From contig JAIMKW010000001.1 of the NCBI GenBank assembly GCA_020692215.1, forward strand, positions 284,442 to 348,441: DNA of 64,000 nt, in the 5' to 3' direction. A program made the translations under genes and the position numbers. This stretch comes from Sandarakinorhabdus sp. (GTDB lineage: Bacteria; Pseudomonadota; Alphaproteobacteria; Sphingomonadales; Sphingomonadaceae). Shown in pieces: positions 23,457-32,722 of the stretch (position 1 is its first letter; each line of letters starts with the position of its first letter). The notes beneath the pieces are model-generated. The model saw only the letters and a program-made list of their open reading frames with translations. It searched no databases and was not told the DNA's origin.

Positions 23457-24213
23457 TTCCTTTGCGCGGCTCCGCAAGCGCCCGGATCATGCCGCGCAAT
23501 GTCCGCACCTCGTCGCTGGTAAAGCCCGGCCGGCTCAGTATCTGGGCAATGGTCCGCCTGGTCGAGGGCGCCCTGTCGGGCACATGAAAATAGCCGGCCT
23601 CGTCCAGCAGCGTTTCCAGATGGGCGATCAGCCCCGCCACTTCGCCATGCGGCGCCGGCTCAAGCCGTGCAATCGCGCGTGAAACTGCCGGGGCAATGGC
23701 GGCCTCGGCCAGCGTGTCTGCCTGAAACCACTCATAGGCGATCAGCAGCACCGCCTGCGCAAGGTTCAGCGATCCAAAGCCAGGTGCCACCGGGCAGGTG
23801 ATGATGGTGCCAATGGCCGCCACATCATCCGCGAACAGCCCCGACCGCTCCGGCCCGAACAGGATCCCCGCTTTCAGCCCGCGCGCCGCCCCTTCGCGGA
23901 TCATCGCAGCCGCTTCGCGCGGCGTCACTACGGGCTTGGGCATTTCGCGCGGGCGCACCGTGGTTGCAAAGGTCAGCTGGCAGTCGGCCAGCGCGTCGGC
24001 CACGGTCTGGCTGGTCCGGGCCATCTCCAGCACATGGTCGGCACCGGCTGCAGCCGGCCCGGCCTCGGGGTTGGGCCAACCATCGCGCGGCGCCACCAGC
24101 CGCAGGTCGCTCAGGGCAAAATTGGCCATGGCGCGCGCTGCCATGCCGATGTTCATGCCCAGCTGCGGGCGAACCAGCACGATTGCGGGCGAGGGGGGCT
24201 CGGCGTCTGTCAT
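23449..24213 (-). CDS. trmJ: TrmJ-type RNA 2'-O-methyltransferase
   Basis: SPOUT methyltransferase modifying tRNA position 32 in relatives. The 254 residues contain the trefoil-knot motifs: IVLVRPQLGMNIGMAARAMANFALSDLRLVAPRDGW (motif 1, N-x-G-x2-A-R), GILFGPERSGLFADDVA (motif 2) and PGFGSLNLAQAVLLIAYEWF (motif 3). The C-terminal helical extension (about 165-254) contacts tRNA in TrmJ. The ATG at 24213 is chosen because the longer frame runs into the lnt promoter region. Divergent from lnt. Assignment to TrmJ rather than another SpoU subfamily is likely but not certain. Confidence 0.82.
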   Translation of the reverse strand: MTDAEPPSPAIVLVRPQLGMNIGMAARAMANFALSDLRLVAPRDGWPNPEAGPAAAGADHVLEMARTSQTVADALADCQLTFATTVRPREMPKPVVTPREAAAMIREGAARGLKAGILFGPERSGLFADDVAAIGTIITCPVAPGFGSLNLAQAVLLIAYEWFQADTLAEAAIAPAVSRAIARLEPAPHGEVAGLIAHLETLLDEAGYFHVPDRAPSTRRTIAQILSRPGFTSDEVRTLRGMIRALAEPRKGRA

Positions 24214-24296
24214 TGCGCCCCTGTGGCGCAACCTGCCCCCGCGCGTCGAGTCCGGCGGCGCTTCCCCTGCCCGATGGCCGGCCCTATAGGCCCGCC

Positions 24297-25859
24297 ATGC
24301 ACGCCACTGCCTCAGCGCCAAACCCGGTTGCAGCGCGCCTTGTGGCGCTCCCGCGCGCCATGGCCGGCCTGCTGGCCGCAGGCGGCGGCGCGATTGCGGC
24401 GCTGGGTTTCGAACCGGTCGCCAGCATAGCCGGCCCGATTCTCGGCGCAGCGCTGCTGCTTGTGCTGCTCAGCGCCCGCCCTGCATCCCAGGCCTTCGGC
24501 CTCGGCTTTGCTTTCGGCATCAGCCATTTCGTCGTCGGCCTGTGGTGGATTGCAACCGCCTTCACCTATCAGTCTGCAATGCCGCCGTGGATGGGATGGG
24601 TGGCGGTCGTCGGCCTGTCGGCCTTCCTGGCGCTCTATCCGGCACTGGCAGCCCTTGCGGCGCGCCGCCTCACCGCGCGAACCGTGCCCTTGTCCCTGCT
24701 GTTCGCGGGTCTGTTCATCCTCACTGAAATTCTGCGCGGAACCCTGTTCACCGGCTTTTCCTGGAACCCGCTGGGTGCCGGCTGGCTGCAGCTCGAAGGG
24801 GTCTCCGCACTGGCTGCCATCATTGGCGCCAACGGGCTTTCCGGTCTCGCCCTGCTGTGTGCCGGCAGCCTCGCGGTGTTGCTGGCTGGCCGCGGCGAGG
24901 CCGGACGCATAGTCCTCGCGGGCGTTTTCCCGCTGCTGCTGGCGCTGGGGTTCATTGTGCCCGCCGCCCGCCCGCCGCTGCCCGCGCCCGATGGCGCCAC
25001 CTTCCTGATTGTCCAGCCCAACATCGATCAGGCGCAAAAGCAGGGGCCCGGCGGCTTTGAAGCCAGCCTTGTGCGCCTGATGGATCTCAGCCGCGAAGGC
25101 CTGGCGCGCCATCCCGAAACCAGCGCTGTCGTCTGGCCCGAAGCCGCAGTCGAATATCCGCTCGAGGAAATGGCCGGGCTCAGGGCGCAACTGGCCGCGC
25201 TGCTGAAACCCGGCCAGATCCTCCTCACCGGCGGCGTCGCCATCGAGCGCGATGACATCGGCAAGGCAATCGGCGCGCGCAACAGCCTTTATGCACTCGA
25301 TCATCAGGGCCGCATCCTGATGCGCTATGATAAGGCGCATCTGGTGCCCGGCGGGGAATATCTTCCTTTGCGCTGGCTGGCAGAGCCATTGGGCCTTGCA
25401 AGGCTGGTGCCGGGAAGCCTCGATTTCCTGTCCGGCTCCGGCCCGGCCACGTTCCGCTTGCCGGGCCTGCCCGCGCTCGGCCCGGCAATCTGCTACGAAA
25501 TCATCTTCCCCGGCGCCATTGTCGATCGCGATGATCGCCCCGATCTCGTGCTGACAGTCTCCAACGATGCCTGGTTCGGCCCCAGCGGCCCGCCGCAGCA
25601 CCACGCCCAGGCCCGGCTGCGCGCCATCGAAGAGGGCCTGCCCATCGTGCGCGTCACACCCACGGGGGTCACAGGCTTCATCGATCCGCGCGGCGCGATA
25701 CTGGAAACGCTTCCCCGCCACGCGCCCGGCACGGCAGCGATGGCCGCACCGGCCCCCCTTGCGCCAACGCCCTTTGCCCGCCTCGGCCTTGCAGCCCCCG
25801 GCCTGTTTGCGCTCATCCTCATCGCGCTCGGGGCCTGGCTGCGCCGCAGAAAGACATAA
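24297..25859 (+). CDS. lnt: Apolipoprotein N-acyltransferase
   Basis: Adds the third acyl chain to lipoproteins in the inner membrane. The 520 residues show about seven hydrophobic segments (first six between 20 and 220, the last at about 495-515) around a periplasmic nitrilase domain (about 235-480). The catalytic triad is present: E282 in WPEAAVEYP, K346 in YDKAHLVPGGEYLP and C399 in AICYEIIFP. SNDAWFGPSGPPQHHAQARLRAIE is also typical. It lies upstream of metK; a 72-base leader separates them. Confidence 0.95.
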   Translation: MHATASAPNPVAARLVALPRAMAGLLAAGGGAIAALGFEPVASIAGPILGAALLLVLLSARPASQAFGLGFAFGISHFVVGLWWIATAFTYQSAMPPWMGWVAVVGLSAFLALYPALAALAARRLTARTVPLSLLFAGLFILTEILRGTLFTGFSWNPLGAGWLQLEGVSALAAIIGANGLSGLALLCAGSLAVLLAGRGEAGRIVLAGVFPLLLALGFIVPAARPPLPAPDGATFLIVQPNIDQAQKQGPGGFEASLVRLMDLSREGLARHPETSAVVWPEAAVEYPLEEMAGLRAQLAALLKPGQILLTGGVAIERDDIGKAIGARNSLYALDHQGRILMRYDKAHLVPGGEYLPLRWLAEPLGLARLVPGSLDFLSGSGPATFRLPGLPALGPAICYEIIFPGAIVDRDDRPDLVLTVSNDAWFGPSGPPQHHAQARLRAIEEGLPIVRVTPTGVTGFIDPRGAILETLPRHAPGTAAMAAPAPLAPTPFARLGLAAPGLFALILIALGAWLRRRKT

Positions 25860-25860
25860 A

Positions 25861-25931
25861 CATCTCTTTAAGTCTCTTGCAAAGGATGAGAGCCCGGTTT
25901 AGCCCTTTTTTAAGGTATCAAGGGAGTTTTC
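25861..25931 (+). promoter_or_regulatory. Structured leader of metK that can sequester the ribosome-binding site
   Basis: The 72 bases before metK are AT-rich for this genome. Two pairings exclude each other: CCTT(25904-25907)/AAGG(25912-25915) with a T4 loop, or CCCTT(25903-25907)/AAGGG(25920-25924). The second covers the Shine-Dalgarno AAGGGAG. A further weak stem CATC/GATG (25861-25864 with 25884-25887) encloses TTTAA...TTGCAA, reminiscent of SAM-II but without the rest of that consensus. A SAM-responsive switch is plausible for metK but unproven. Confidence 0.35.
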
Positions 25932-27164
25932 ATGGCCCGCAGCACATTCATCTTCACCTCGGAGTCGGTGTCCGAAGGCCATCCCGACAAGGTGTCCGAC
26001 CAGATTTCGGATGCCGTGGTCGATCTGTTCCTGGCGAAGGATCCCGAGGCCCGTGTGGCGTGCGAAACGCTGACGACCACCAACCGTGTCGTGTTGGCAG
26101 GCGAAGTGCGCGGCCGGGGCATGATCGATACCGAAGGCAATTGGGAGCCGGGCGCGCAGGAAGAAATCCAGGCCGCCGTGCGCGCGACGGTGAAGCGCAT
26201 CGGCTATGAACAGGGCGGGTTCCACTGGCAGAACCTGGTGTTTGAAAACCATCTTCACCCGCAATCGCCCGATATTGCCCGCGGCGTGGACGCCAGCGGC
26301 AACAAGGACGAGGGCGCCGGCGATCAGGGCATCATGTTCGGCTACGCAACCGACGAAACGCCCGATCTGATGCCGGCAACGCTCTATTATGCCCACCGCA
26401 TCCTCGAGCGGATGGCCACAGACCGGCATTCGGGCAAGGCCCCCTTCCTCGAGCCCGATTCCAAAAGCCAGGTCACGCTCGCCTACGAAAATGAAGTGCC
26501 CGTGCGGGCAACGGCGCTTGTCGTCTCCACCCAGCACAAGCCCGATTATTTCGCACCCGACGGGGTCGGCGGCGATGCCGCCAAATATGCCGAGCTTCGC
26601 GCCTATGTGATGGGCGTGTTTCACGATATCCTGCCGGCCGGTTTCATCACCGCCGAAACGGTCATCCACATCAACCCCACCGGCAAGTTCGAAGTGGGCG
26701 GCCCCGATGGCGACGCCGGCCTCACCGGCCGCAAGATTATCGTCGATACCTATGGCGGGGCATCGCCCCATGGCGGCGGCGCGTTCAGCGGCAAGGATCC
26801 AACCAAGGTCGACCGTTCGGCCGCCTATATCACGCGCTATCTGGCCAAGAACATCGTTGCAGCCGGGCTTGCGCGGCGCTGCACCATCCAGCTTTCCTAC
26901 GCCATTGGCATCGCTGAACCGCTCAGCATCCATGTCGATCTGCACGGCACCGGCACTGTTGCCGAAGAGCGGCTGGAACAGGTGCTGATGCAGGGCGATC
27001 TGGTGCGCCTTACCCCAAAGGGCATCCGCACCCACCTTGGCCTCAACCGGCCGATCTATCAGCGCACGGCCGCCTATGGCCATTTCGGCCGCAAGCCCGA
27101 TGCAGATGGCGGCTTCAGCTGGGAAAAGCTCGATCTGGTCGAAAAGCTGAAGGCTGCCGTCTGA
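25932..27164 (+). CDS. metK: S-adenosylmethionine synthetase
   Basis: Makes S-adenosylmethionine from methionine and ATP. The 410 residues have all three domains and signatures: [21 protein letters not shown] (methionine/ATP site), [49 protein letters not shown], and the C-terminal [19 protein letters not shown]. Start ATG is preceded by AAGGGAGTTTTC, an optimal Shine-Dalgarno. It is about 20-25 residues longer than E. coli MetK, which is usual in alphaproteobacteria. Convergent with the next gene, three bases apart, with no terminator hairpin seen. Confidence 0.97.
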   Translation: MARSTFIFTSESVSEGHPDKVSDQISDAVVDLFLAKDPEARVACETLTTTNRVVLAGEVRGRGMIDTEGNWEPGAQEEIQAAVRATVKRIGYEQGGFHWQNLVFENHLHPQSPDIARGVDASGNKDEGAGDQGIMFGYATDETPDLMPATLYYAHRILERMATDRHSGKAPFLEPDSKSQVTLAYENEVPVRATALVVSTQHKPDYFAPDGVGGDAAKYAELRAYVMGVFHDILPAGFITAETVIHINPTGKFEVGGPDGDAGLTGRKIIVDTYGGASPHGGGAFSGKDPTKVDRSAAYITRYLAKNIVAAGLARRCTIQLSYAIGIAEPLSIHVDLHGTGTVAEERLEQVLMQGDLVRLTPKGIRTHLGLNRPIYQRTAAYGHFGRKPDADGGFSWEKLDLVEKLKAAV

Positions 27165-27167
27165 TCG

Positions 27168-27623
27168 TCAATCAACAACCCTGATCTGGATTCGCGGGAT
27201 CCGGGTCCAGCCGTTGCCGTCCGTATCCACTCTGGGTTCCGCGAACCGGGGGATGGCATCGCGCATCATCCGCTCCACTTCGGCGTCCAGAAAGGCGCAC
27301 CCGCTCGGGTTCAGAAGCTTTAGCGCGGTCACAGTCCAGCGCTTGTTCTGGGCTCCGCGGCTCGTCATTTGCGCGTCGAACGAAAAGCTGTGGAGGATAT
27401 TGTCGGCATCCGGCGCAAGGTTCGGGCACAGGCCTTCGCGCACCACCTTGCCCGAAAGCGGCCGCAGCGGCGCCAGCGCCTGTTCGAACATGGCAGGATA
27501 CACCCACACTTCGCCCAAAGGCGCGCGCCCGCTGGCAAGCGCGGGCCCGCTGACAAGCGTTAGCCCGCCGGCAATGGCCAGGCCGGCAAACAGCGCCATG
27601 GTAACACCCTGATGCTTCATCAT
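27168..27623 (-). CDS. Secreted protein, weakly similar to a TonB C-terminal domain
   Basis: A 151-residue protein with a signal peptide ([27 protein letters not shown]). The C-terminal half, [52 protein letters not shown], resembles the SG..LD...L..... P..G......I.I pattern of TonB C-terminal or related secreted domains. There is no proline-rich spacer or membrane anchor as in real TonB. Its start overlaps the argB stop by four bases, so it is probably co-transcribed downstream of argB. Function unknown. Confidence 0.6.
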   Translation of the reverse strand: MMKHQGVTMALFAGLAIAGGLTLVSGPALASGRAPLGEVWVYPAMFEQALAPLRPLSGKVVREGLCPNLAPDADNILHSFSFDAQMTSRGAQNKRWTVTALKLLNPSGCAFLDAEVERMMRDAIPRFAEPRVDTDGNGWTRIPRIQIRVVD

Positions 27624-28555
27624 GCCGTCCTTCCCTCAGCTCTTCTCACAAGGGTGCCTGCACCCCGCCGGGTGAAGATCTCCAGCAGCATCGCGTGCGG
27701 CACCCGGCCATCCAGCACGACAGCCGCGTCGGCCCCGCCTTCCACGGCCTGCACGCAGGTCTCCAGCTTGGGGATCATCCCGCCCGAAATCGTGCCGTCC
27801 GCCACCAGGGCCGCGATATCGGCCGGCGACAGGTCGCTCAGCAGCGCCCCTTCTTTCGAAAGCACGCCCGGCACGTCGGTCAGCAGGAACAGCCGCGCCG
27901 CCCCTAGGGCCGATGCAACCGCCCCCGCGCAGGTGTCGGCGTTGATATTATAGGTGTGGCCATCCGCGCCAACGCCCACGGGGGCGACAACGGGGATGAA
28001 ATCGGCAGCGGTCAGCACATCCAGCACATGCCGGTCGATGTGCGCCGGCTCCCCCACGAAGCCCAGGTCCACCACCTGCTCGATCGCGCTTCCCGGGTCG
28101 CGCGCCGTGCGTGTCACCTTCTCGGCGCGGATCAGGTTCGCGTCCTTGCCGGAAAGCCCCACCGCCCGGCCACCGGCCTCGTTGATCCAGCGCACCAGCT
28201 GCTTGTTGATCGATCCCAGCACCATCTCGGCAACGTCCGCCGTCACGGCATCGGTCACCCGCAGCCCGTCGATGAACCGGCTTTCATGCCCCAGCCGCTT
28301 CAGCATCGCGCCGATCTGCGGCCCGCCGCCGTGCACCACCACGGGGCGGATGCCCACCTGTTTCAGCAGCACGATGTCCTCGGCAAAATCGCGCGCCAGC
28401 TCCGGGTCGCCCATCGCGTGGCCGCCATATTTCACCACAAAGGTCTTGCCGGCATAGCGCTGCAGATAGGGCAGCGCCTCCACCAGAACCTCGGTCTTGG
28501 CCAGCATTGCGGGTTCGGGGTCGTGCCGGGCGCCGGCGTGCAGTTTCTCGCTCAT
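27620..28555 (-). CDS. argB: Acetylglutamate kinase
   Basis: Second step of arginine synthesis. The 311 residues show the amino-acid kinase fold: [47 protein letters not shown] (N-terminal glycine-rich P loop), [25 protein letters not shown], and [31 protein letters not shown]. The N-terminal helix ([16 protein letters not shown]) is the arginine-sensing hexamer-forming helix of feedback-inhibited NAGKs, so arginine inhibition is expected. The ATG at 28555 was chosen over an upstream in-frame one lacking homology. Confidence 0.96.
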   Translation of the reverse strand: MSEKLHAGARHDPEPAMLAKTEVLVEALPYLQRYAGKTFVVKYGGHAMGDPELARDFAEDIVLLKQVGIRPVVVHGGGPQIGAMLKRLGHESRFIDGLRVTDAVTADVAEMVLGSINKQLVRWINEAGGRAVGLSGKDANLIRAEKVTRTARDPGSAIEQVVDLGFVGEPAHIDRHVLDVLTAADFIPVVAPVGVGADGHTYNINADTCAGAVASALGAARLFLLTDVPGVLSKEGALLSDLSPADIAALVADGTISGGMIPKLETCVQAVEGGADAAVVLDGRVPHAMLLEIFTRRGAGTLVRRAEGRTA

Positions 28556-28630
28556 CCGCCTGCCTTGGCAGGGCTTGGCGCGCCTGAAAAGATGCCCCGT
28601 GCGGCCGGTCTGTCCAAAGTCCGCCCGCAA

Positions 28631-28969
28631 TCAGCCGGCTGCGGCACATTCGATGCAGTGGATCACCGTCGGGTCGTTCTTCAGCCGCGCCTCGGCAATC
28701 GCGTCGCCGCAGCGCAGGCACCAGCCGAAATCATCGTCGGCAATCCGGCGCAGCGCTGCGTGAATGCGGTCGCGCTCCTGCCTGCGCCGCACCCCGGCTG
28801 CCACCGCCATGGCCTGGCCCTGCAGCGCATCCATGCGCGAAAGCCGCCCAACCGATTCCTGGTCCAGCTCCACGGGGGCCTGCGAATCCGTGGCCGTCCT
28901 GTCCTCGGCGTCCAGCGCATCCAGCCGCGCCCTCAGCCGCGCTTCCATGTCCTTCAGGTCCAGCGCCAT
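28631..28969 (-). CDS. DksA/TraR-type C4 zinc-finger protein
   Basis: A 112-residue protein with an N-terminal coiled-coil-like helix and a C-terminal finger GWCLRCGDAIAEARLKNDPTVIHCIECA (C-x2-C-x17-C-x2-C). DksA/TraR proteins insert into the RNA polymerase secondary channel. This short form resembles TraR/YbiI-like members rather than full DksA, since the long coiled coil and its DxxDxA tip are not clearly present. Four bases separate it from the universal stress gene upstream, so it is in the SulP-Usp operon. Confidence 0.85.
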   Translation of the reverse strand: MALDLKDMEARLRARLDALDAEDRTATDSQAPVELDQESVGRLSRMDALQGQAMAVAAGVRRRQERDRIHAALRRIADDDFGWCLRCGDAIAEARLKNDPTVIHCIECAAAG

Positions 28970-28973
28970 GGCA

Positions 28974-29816
28974 CTACCGGAACAGCAGAATCGGAATCCT
29001 GCACGTCCGCATCAGCGTTGTCGTGGTGCTGCCGACGATCAGGTTCCGCAGCGGCGAATGGCCATAGGCGCCCATGATCAGCAGCCCGGCCCCGGTCCGC
29101 GCAACGGCTTCCTGGATGGCATCTTCCGGCGAACCGGGAAGCTCCATCACCATGGCGTCGTGCAGCATGGATTGCGCCCAGTCCAGATCGCGGCGGCGCA
29201 GCGAATCCACCGTTCCCGCCATCACGATATGCAGCGATGCCTGGTCCACCAGGGGACGCGCCGCCAGAAAGGCCACCGCCTTGCGCGCGCTCGGCCCGCC
29301 ATCGAACGCCAGCACGGTGGCCTCGGGCACCTTGAACGCCCGTGCGGCCACCAGCACAGGCAATATGCTCTCGCGCACCACCCGCTCCACCTTGGATCCC
29401 AGATGCCCCTTGGCATAATCGGAAGACGCGCCCCGCTTGCCGATCACAACAAGGTCGGCGTCCGCCTCGCGCTCGACAATGGTTTCCACGATTCCGCCAT
29501 GGCGGTGGGTGATGCGGATGTCGCGCACCCCGGCCGCACGCAGCCGCTCTTCCCCCGCCGCCAGCATCGCCTTGCCCTCTTCGCGGGCGATCCGGCCTTC
29601 GGCTTCGGCAATCTGCACCAGCTCTTCCATCAGCCCGCTCTTGGCGCCAAGGCCCAGCGCACCCGACATGTCGTGCCGGGCCGCCACCGCATCGGTGCGC
29701 TGGATCACATGCAGAAGCTCAATCGAAGCGCCAAGCCGCGTTGCGGCCCAGGCAGCCGTGTCCAGCACGGAAACAGTGTAGGGCGAAGGGTCTATTGCCG
29801 CGAGTATGCGTTCCAT
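28974..29816 (-). CDS. Universal stress protein, tandem domain
   Basis: A cytoplasmic 280-residue protein of two UspA domains (about 1-145 and 150-280). Each ends in a nucleotide-binding loop: GKRGASSDYAKGHLGSKVERV and GAYGHSPLRNLIVGSTTTTL, the second fitting G-x2-G-x9-G-S. It starts 10 bases after the SulP stop with a GAGGACGG Shine-Dalgarno. SulP-Usp pairings are frequent and suggest that the Usp modulates the transporter or shares its stress response; this is inference. Confidence 0.9.
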   Translation of the reverse strand: MERILAAIDPSPYTVSVLDTAAWAATRLGASIELLHVIQRTDAVAARHDMSGALGLGAKSGLMEELVQIAEAEGRIAREEGKAMLAAGEERLRAAGVRDIRITHRHGGIVETIVEREADADLVVIGKRGASSDYAKGHLGSKVERVVRESILPVLVAARAFKVPEATVLAFDGGPSARKAVAFLAARPLVDQASLHIVMAGTVDSLRRRDLDWAQSMLHDAMVMELPGSPEDAIQEAVARTGAGLLIMGAYGHSPLRNLIVGSTTTTLMRTCRIPILLFR

Positions 29817-29826
29817 ATGTCCGTCC

Positions 29827-31311
29827 TCAGTGCCCTGATACCGAAAGTTCGGCGTCGGGCTTGTCATGCAGGGCAAAGCGATCGACAAGCGTCGCGCTCG
29901 CCTCGTTCAGCCCGACCAGCTCCACCTCTGTGCCTTCGCGCCGGAACTTCAGCATCACCTTGTCCAGGATGGCAACAGCCGAAATGTCCCAGAAGTGCGC
30001 GGCCGACACATCGATCACCACCTTGTCCAGCACCTCGCGGAAATCGAAGGCGTTCTGGAAGGTCTCGACCGAGGCAAAGAACACTTCGCCCCGGATGCGA
30101 TAGTGGCGCACCAGCCCATCGCCCGACAGCTCGGAGGAAACGCGGAAGATCTGCGAAACCTTCGATGCAAAGAAGATGCCCGAAAGCAGCACACCCGCCA
30201 GCACGCCCTGCGCCAGATCATGCGTTGCCACCACCACCACAACGGTGGTCAGCATCACCAGGCTGGATTGCCAGGGGTGCACCTTCAGATTCTTGATGGA
30301 TGTCCAGCTGAACGTGCCGATCGATACCATGATCATCACCGCCACCAGCGCCGGCATCGGGATCTTCGCCACCAGCGGGCCCAGCACCACGATCAGGAAC
30401 AGCAGGGTGGTTCCGGCCACCAGCGCGGAAAGCCGCCCGGAGCCGCCGGATTTCACGTTGATGACCGATTGCCCGATCATCGCGCAGCCGCCCATGCCGC
30501 CGAAAAAGCCGGTGATGAAATTGGCGATTCCCTGGCCGTGCACTTCGCGCTTCTTGTTCGATCTGGTGTCGGTCAGGTCATCCACGATCTGGGCTGTCAG
30601 AAGGCTTTCCAGCAGGCCCACGGCCGCCATCGTCAGCGAATAGGGCAGGATGATCCGCAGCGTTTCCAGCGTGAAGGGCACATCGGGCAGCAGGAACACG
30701 GGAAGCGTTGTCGGCAGCAACCCCATGTCGCCCACGCGGTTCACATCGATATCGAAATAGATGGCAAGCGACGTCAGCACCACGATGGCGATCAGCGGCG
30801 ACGGTATGGTCCGCGAAAGCCGCGGGAACAGGTAGATGACGGCAAGCGCGGCCGCGACCAGCACATAGGTGATGGGGGTCACATTGGTCAGTTCCGGCAA
30901 CTGCGCCATGAAGATCAGGATGGCCAGCGCGTTCACGAAGCCGGTAATCACCGACCGCGAGACATAGCGCATCAGGATGTGCAGCCGAAGGAACCCGCCC
31001 GCAAACTGGATCAGCCCCATCAGGATTGTGGCCGCAAACAGGAACTGCACGCCATGATCGCGCACCAGCGGCACGATCAGCACCGCAATGGCCGCCGTCG
31101 CCGCTGAAATCATGCCCGGCCGACCGCCGACCAGCGCGATGATCACCGCAATGGAAAAGGATGCATAGAGCCCGACAGCAGGATCGACCCCAGCAATCAC
31201 CGAAAAGCCGATGGCCTCCGGAATCAACGCAAGGGCCACCACGATGCCGGCCAGAATATCGCCGCGCGGATTGGAAAGCCATTCCTGCCTGAGCAGCTGG
31301 AGGCGTGTCAT
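29827..31311 (-). CDS. SulP-family anion transporter with STAS domain
   Basis: Inner-membrane sulfate/bicarbonate-type transporter of 494 residues. The first 400 residues are strongly hydrophobic with 12-14 helices. They include [36 protein letters not shown] (SulP signature) and [37 protein letters not shown]. The C-terminal STAS domain is at about 400-494 ([35 protein letters not shown]). The lack of cys genes and its resemblance to BicA-like proteins make bicarbonate as likely as sulfate. First gene of the SulP - Usp - zinc-finger operon; a 15 bp dyad lies about 150 bases upstream. Confidence 0.9.
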   Translation of the reverse strand: MTRLQLLRQEWLSNPRGDILAGIVVALALIPEAIGFSVIAGVDPAVGLYASFSIAVIIALVGGRPGMISAATAAIAVLIVPLVRDHGVQFLFAATILMGLIQFAGGFLRLHILMRYVSRSVITGFVNALAILIFMAQLPELTNVTPITYVLVAAALAVIYLFPRLSRTIPSPLIAIVVLTSLAIYFDIDVNRVGDMGLLPTTLPVFLLPDVPFTLETLRIILPYSLTMAAVGLLESLLTAQIVDDLTDTRSNKKREVHGQGIANFITGFFGGMGGCAMIGQSVINVKSGGSGRLSALVAGTTLLFLIVVLGPLVAKIPMPALVAVMIMVSIGTFSWTSIKNLKVHPWQSSLVMLTTVVVVVATHDLAQGVLAGVLLSGIFFASKVSQIFRVSSELSGDGLVRHYRIRGEVFFASVETFQNAFDFREVLDKVVIDVSAAHFWDISAVAILDKVMLKFRREGTEVELVGLNEASATLVDRFALHDKPDAELSVSGH

Positions 31312-31457
31312 GAAAAGGAAGTGTCCTGCAACGAAAGCGCCAGCCGAACGGCAGGATCCGCATGGTGGATCAGCGCAGAAGCTGTCCGGGGGGTAGGCGC
31401 CCGGCCGAGCCACCCGGCAAGCCGGGTCCGACGAAACATCACCCCTATGCGAGCTTT

Positions 31458-31472
31458 TGTTGCAATGCAACA
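31458..31472. promoter_or_regulatory. Perfect dyad upstream of the SulP operon
   Basis: TGTTGCA-A-TGCAACA is a perfect inverted repeat with one central base. It is in the 183 bp between the end of the glycosyltransferase gene and the SulP start, where TTGCAT inside it could serve as a -35. The shape suits a dimeric repressor or LysR-type site; the regulator is unknown. Confidence 0.4.
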
Positions 31473-31494
31473 TTCCCGGTGATCTGGCCCGGCG

Positions 31495-32322
31495 TCAGGG
31501 CTGTCCTTCGGCCCAGTTCTGCTCTCGCAGCACCGTATCCTTCTGCCCCCGCGCAATGAATCGTGGCCGCAGGAAGCCATAGAAAAACCAGTCCTTCGTG
31601 AAGGGCGGCGTCAAGTGATAGAGAACGCGCTCGAACAAGGTCCAGCGCACGCCCTTGCGGTCTGCCCGCCGGTCCGATGGCTGCACCCAGAGGTCCGTCG
31701 CATAGCCGATGTCCCCCTGCTTCGTCAGCCGGTGCACCAGCTCATGGTCCTTCAGCACATAGGGCCACAGCTGGGCGGAATAGCCGCCCGAGGCCCTGAA
31801 CGGGGCCGTTCGCATCAGATGGCCATAGCCGCCCCCGTGCGCCTGCCGGCGCAGCAGCTTTGGAACGATGTGGGTATAAAGCCAGCGCCCGGCGCGTTCG
31901 CGAAGGCTGTCCGGATCGGCATGGGTGTCGTGCGCGATGAACCCCACTGTGGATGGCGGTGCAGCATCCATTCGGGCGGTCGCTGTTTCCAGATACCCCG
32001 GCGGATACAATGTGTCGGCATCGCAGATCGCCAGAAATTCGGTCTCGACAGCCGCAACGCCGGCCGCAAGCGCATGCACCTGGCCCGGGGTGGGCTCCGA
32101 CAGCAGGGTCGTCCTGATCCCCTGCTGGGCCTGCGCCCAGGCGCGCGCCAGCGCCGGGCTGTTGTCTGTCGAGCCGTTGTCCACAAGGATCACCCGGAAA
32201 GGCCGGTGCGTCTGCGCCGAAAGGCTTGCCAGCGTGGCCGGCAGAAACGCCTCCTCGTTGAAATAGGGGATCACGATGGTCCAGCGCGCCAAAGCCGCGA
32301 AATTGTGCTCGGGAACAGCCAT
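31495..32322 (-). CDS. Family 2 glycosyltransferase
   Basis: A 275-residue GT-A transferase. IVIPYFNEEAFLPATLASLSAQTHRPFRVILVDNGSTDNS is the nucleotide-sugar-binding start, and AICDADTLYPPGYLE contains the DxD metal motif. YGHLMRTAPFRASGGY and a final amphipathic region (TKDWFFYGFLRPRFIARGQ) may touch the membrane. No transmembrane helix is clear. The acceptor is unknown; the nearby beta-helix and polysaccharide genes suggest glycan or glycolipid synthesis. Divergent from the DUF952 gene. Confidence 0.85.
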   Translation of the reverse strand: MAVPEHNFAALARWTIVIPYFNEEAFLPATLASLSAQTHRPFRVILVDNGSTDNSPALARAWAQAQQGIRTTLLSEPTPGQVHALAAGVAAVETEFLAICDADTLYPPGYLETATARMDAAPPSTVGFIAHDTHADPDSLRERAGRWLYTHIVPKLLRRQAHGGGYGHLMRTAPFRASGGYSAQLWPYVLKDHELVHRLTKQGDIGYATDLWVQPSDRRADRKGVRWTLFERVLYHLTPPFTKDWFFYGFLRPRFIARGQKDTVLREQNWAEGQP

Positions 32323-32428
32323 ATGTCTCGAACCTGAAATAGCGCTGCTGGCCACAAAGTGCCAGTCCGTGCCACGAATCAGCCGGAGCGGCTTGCAAGG
32401 CTGGCCGGTTGCAGCCAGTCTCGCCTCC

Positions 32429-32722
32429 ATGCTGTTCAAGATTCTGAGGGCCTCCGAATGGGCCGCGTTCGAGGCCTCGGGCCGGTTCGATGGCTCCGCC
32501 GACGATCTTCGCGACGGCTTCATCCATTTGTCCGATGGTGGACAGCTGGATGGCACTCTGCACAGGCATTTCGAAGGCGAGGCGGGGCTGGTCATCGCCG
32601 AAGTTGCGGTCGGCCACGATCCGGCGCTGCGCTGGGAGGCCGCCCGCGATGGCATGCTGTTTCCGCACCTCTACCGCCCGCTCCTGATGGCGGATGTCGC
32701 AGGCTGGAGATTGATCACATGA
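32429..32722 (+). CDS. DUF952 family protein
   Basis: A 97-residue cytoplasmic protein matching DUF952: LFKILRASEWAAFEASGRFDGSADDLRDGFIHLSDGGQLDGTLHRHFEG...GLVIAEVAV...LRWEAARDGMLFPHLYRPL. The DGFIHLS and FPHLYRPL motifs are characteristic. Function unknown; some relatives resemble ADP-ribosyl-binding folds. Its stop overlaps the start of the beta-helix lipoprotein gene (ATGA), an unexpected pairing. Confidence 0.85.
   Translation: MLFKILRASEWAAFEASGRFDGSADDLRDGFIHLSDGGQLDGTLHRHFEGEAGLVIAEVAVGHDPALRWEAARDGMLFPHLYRPLLMADVAGWRLIT

Noticed and set aside
25861-25931. Calling the metK leader a SAM-II riboswitch
   Set aside because: Only the TTTAA...TTGCAA core resembles SAM-II; the 3' conserved GCUAAA-type segment is missing, so it is kept as an unclassified leader.
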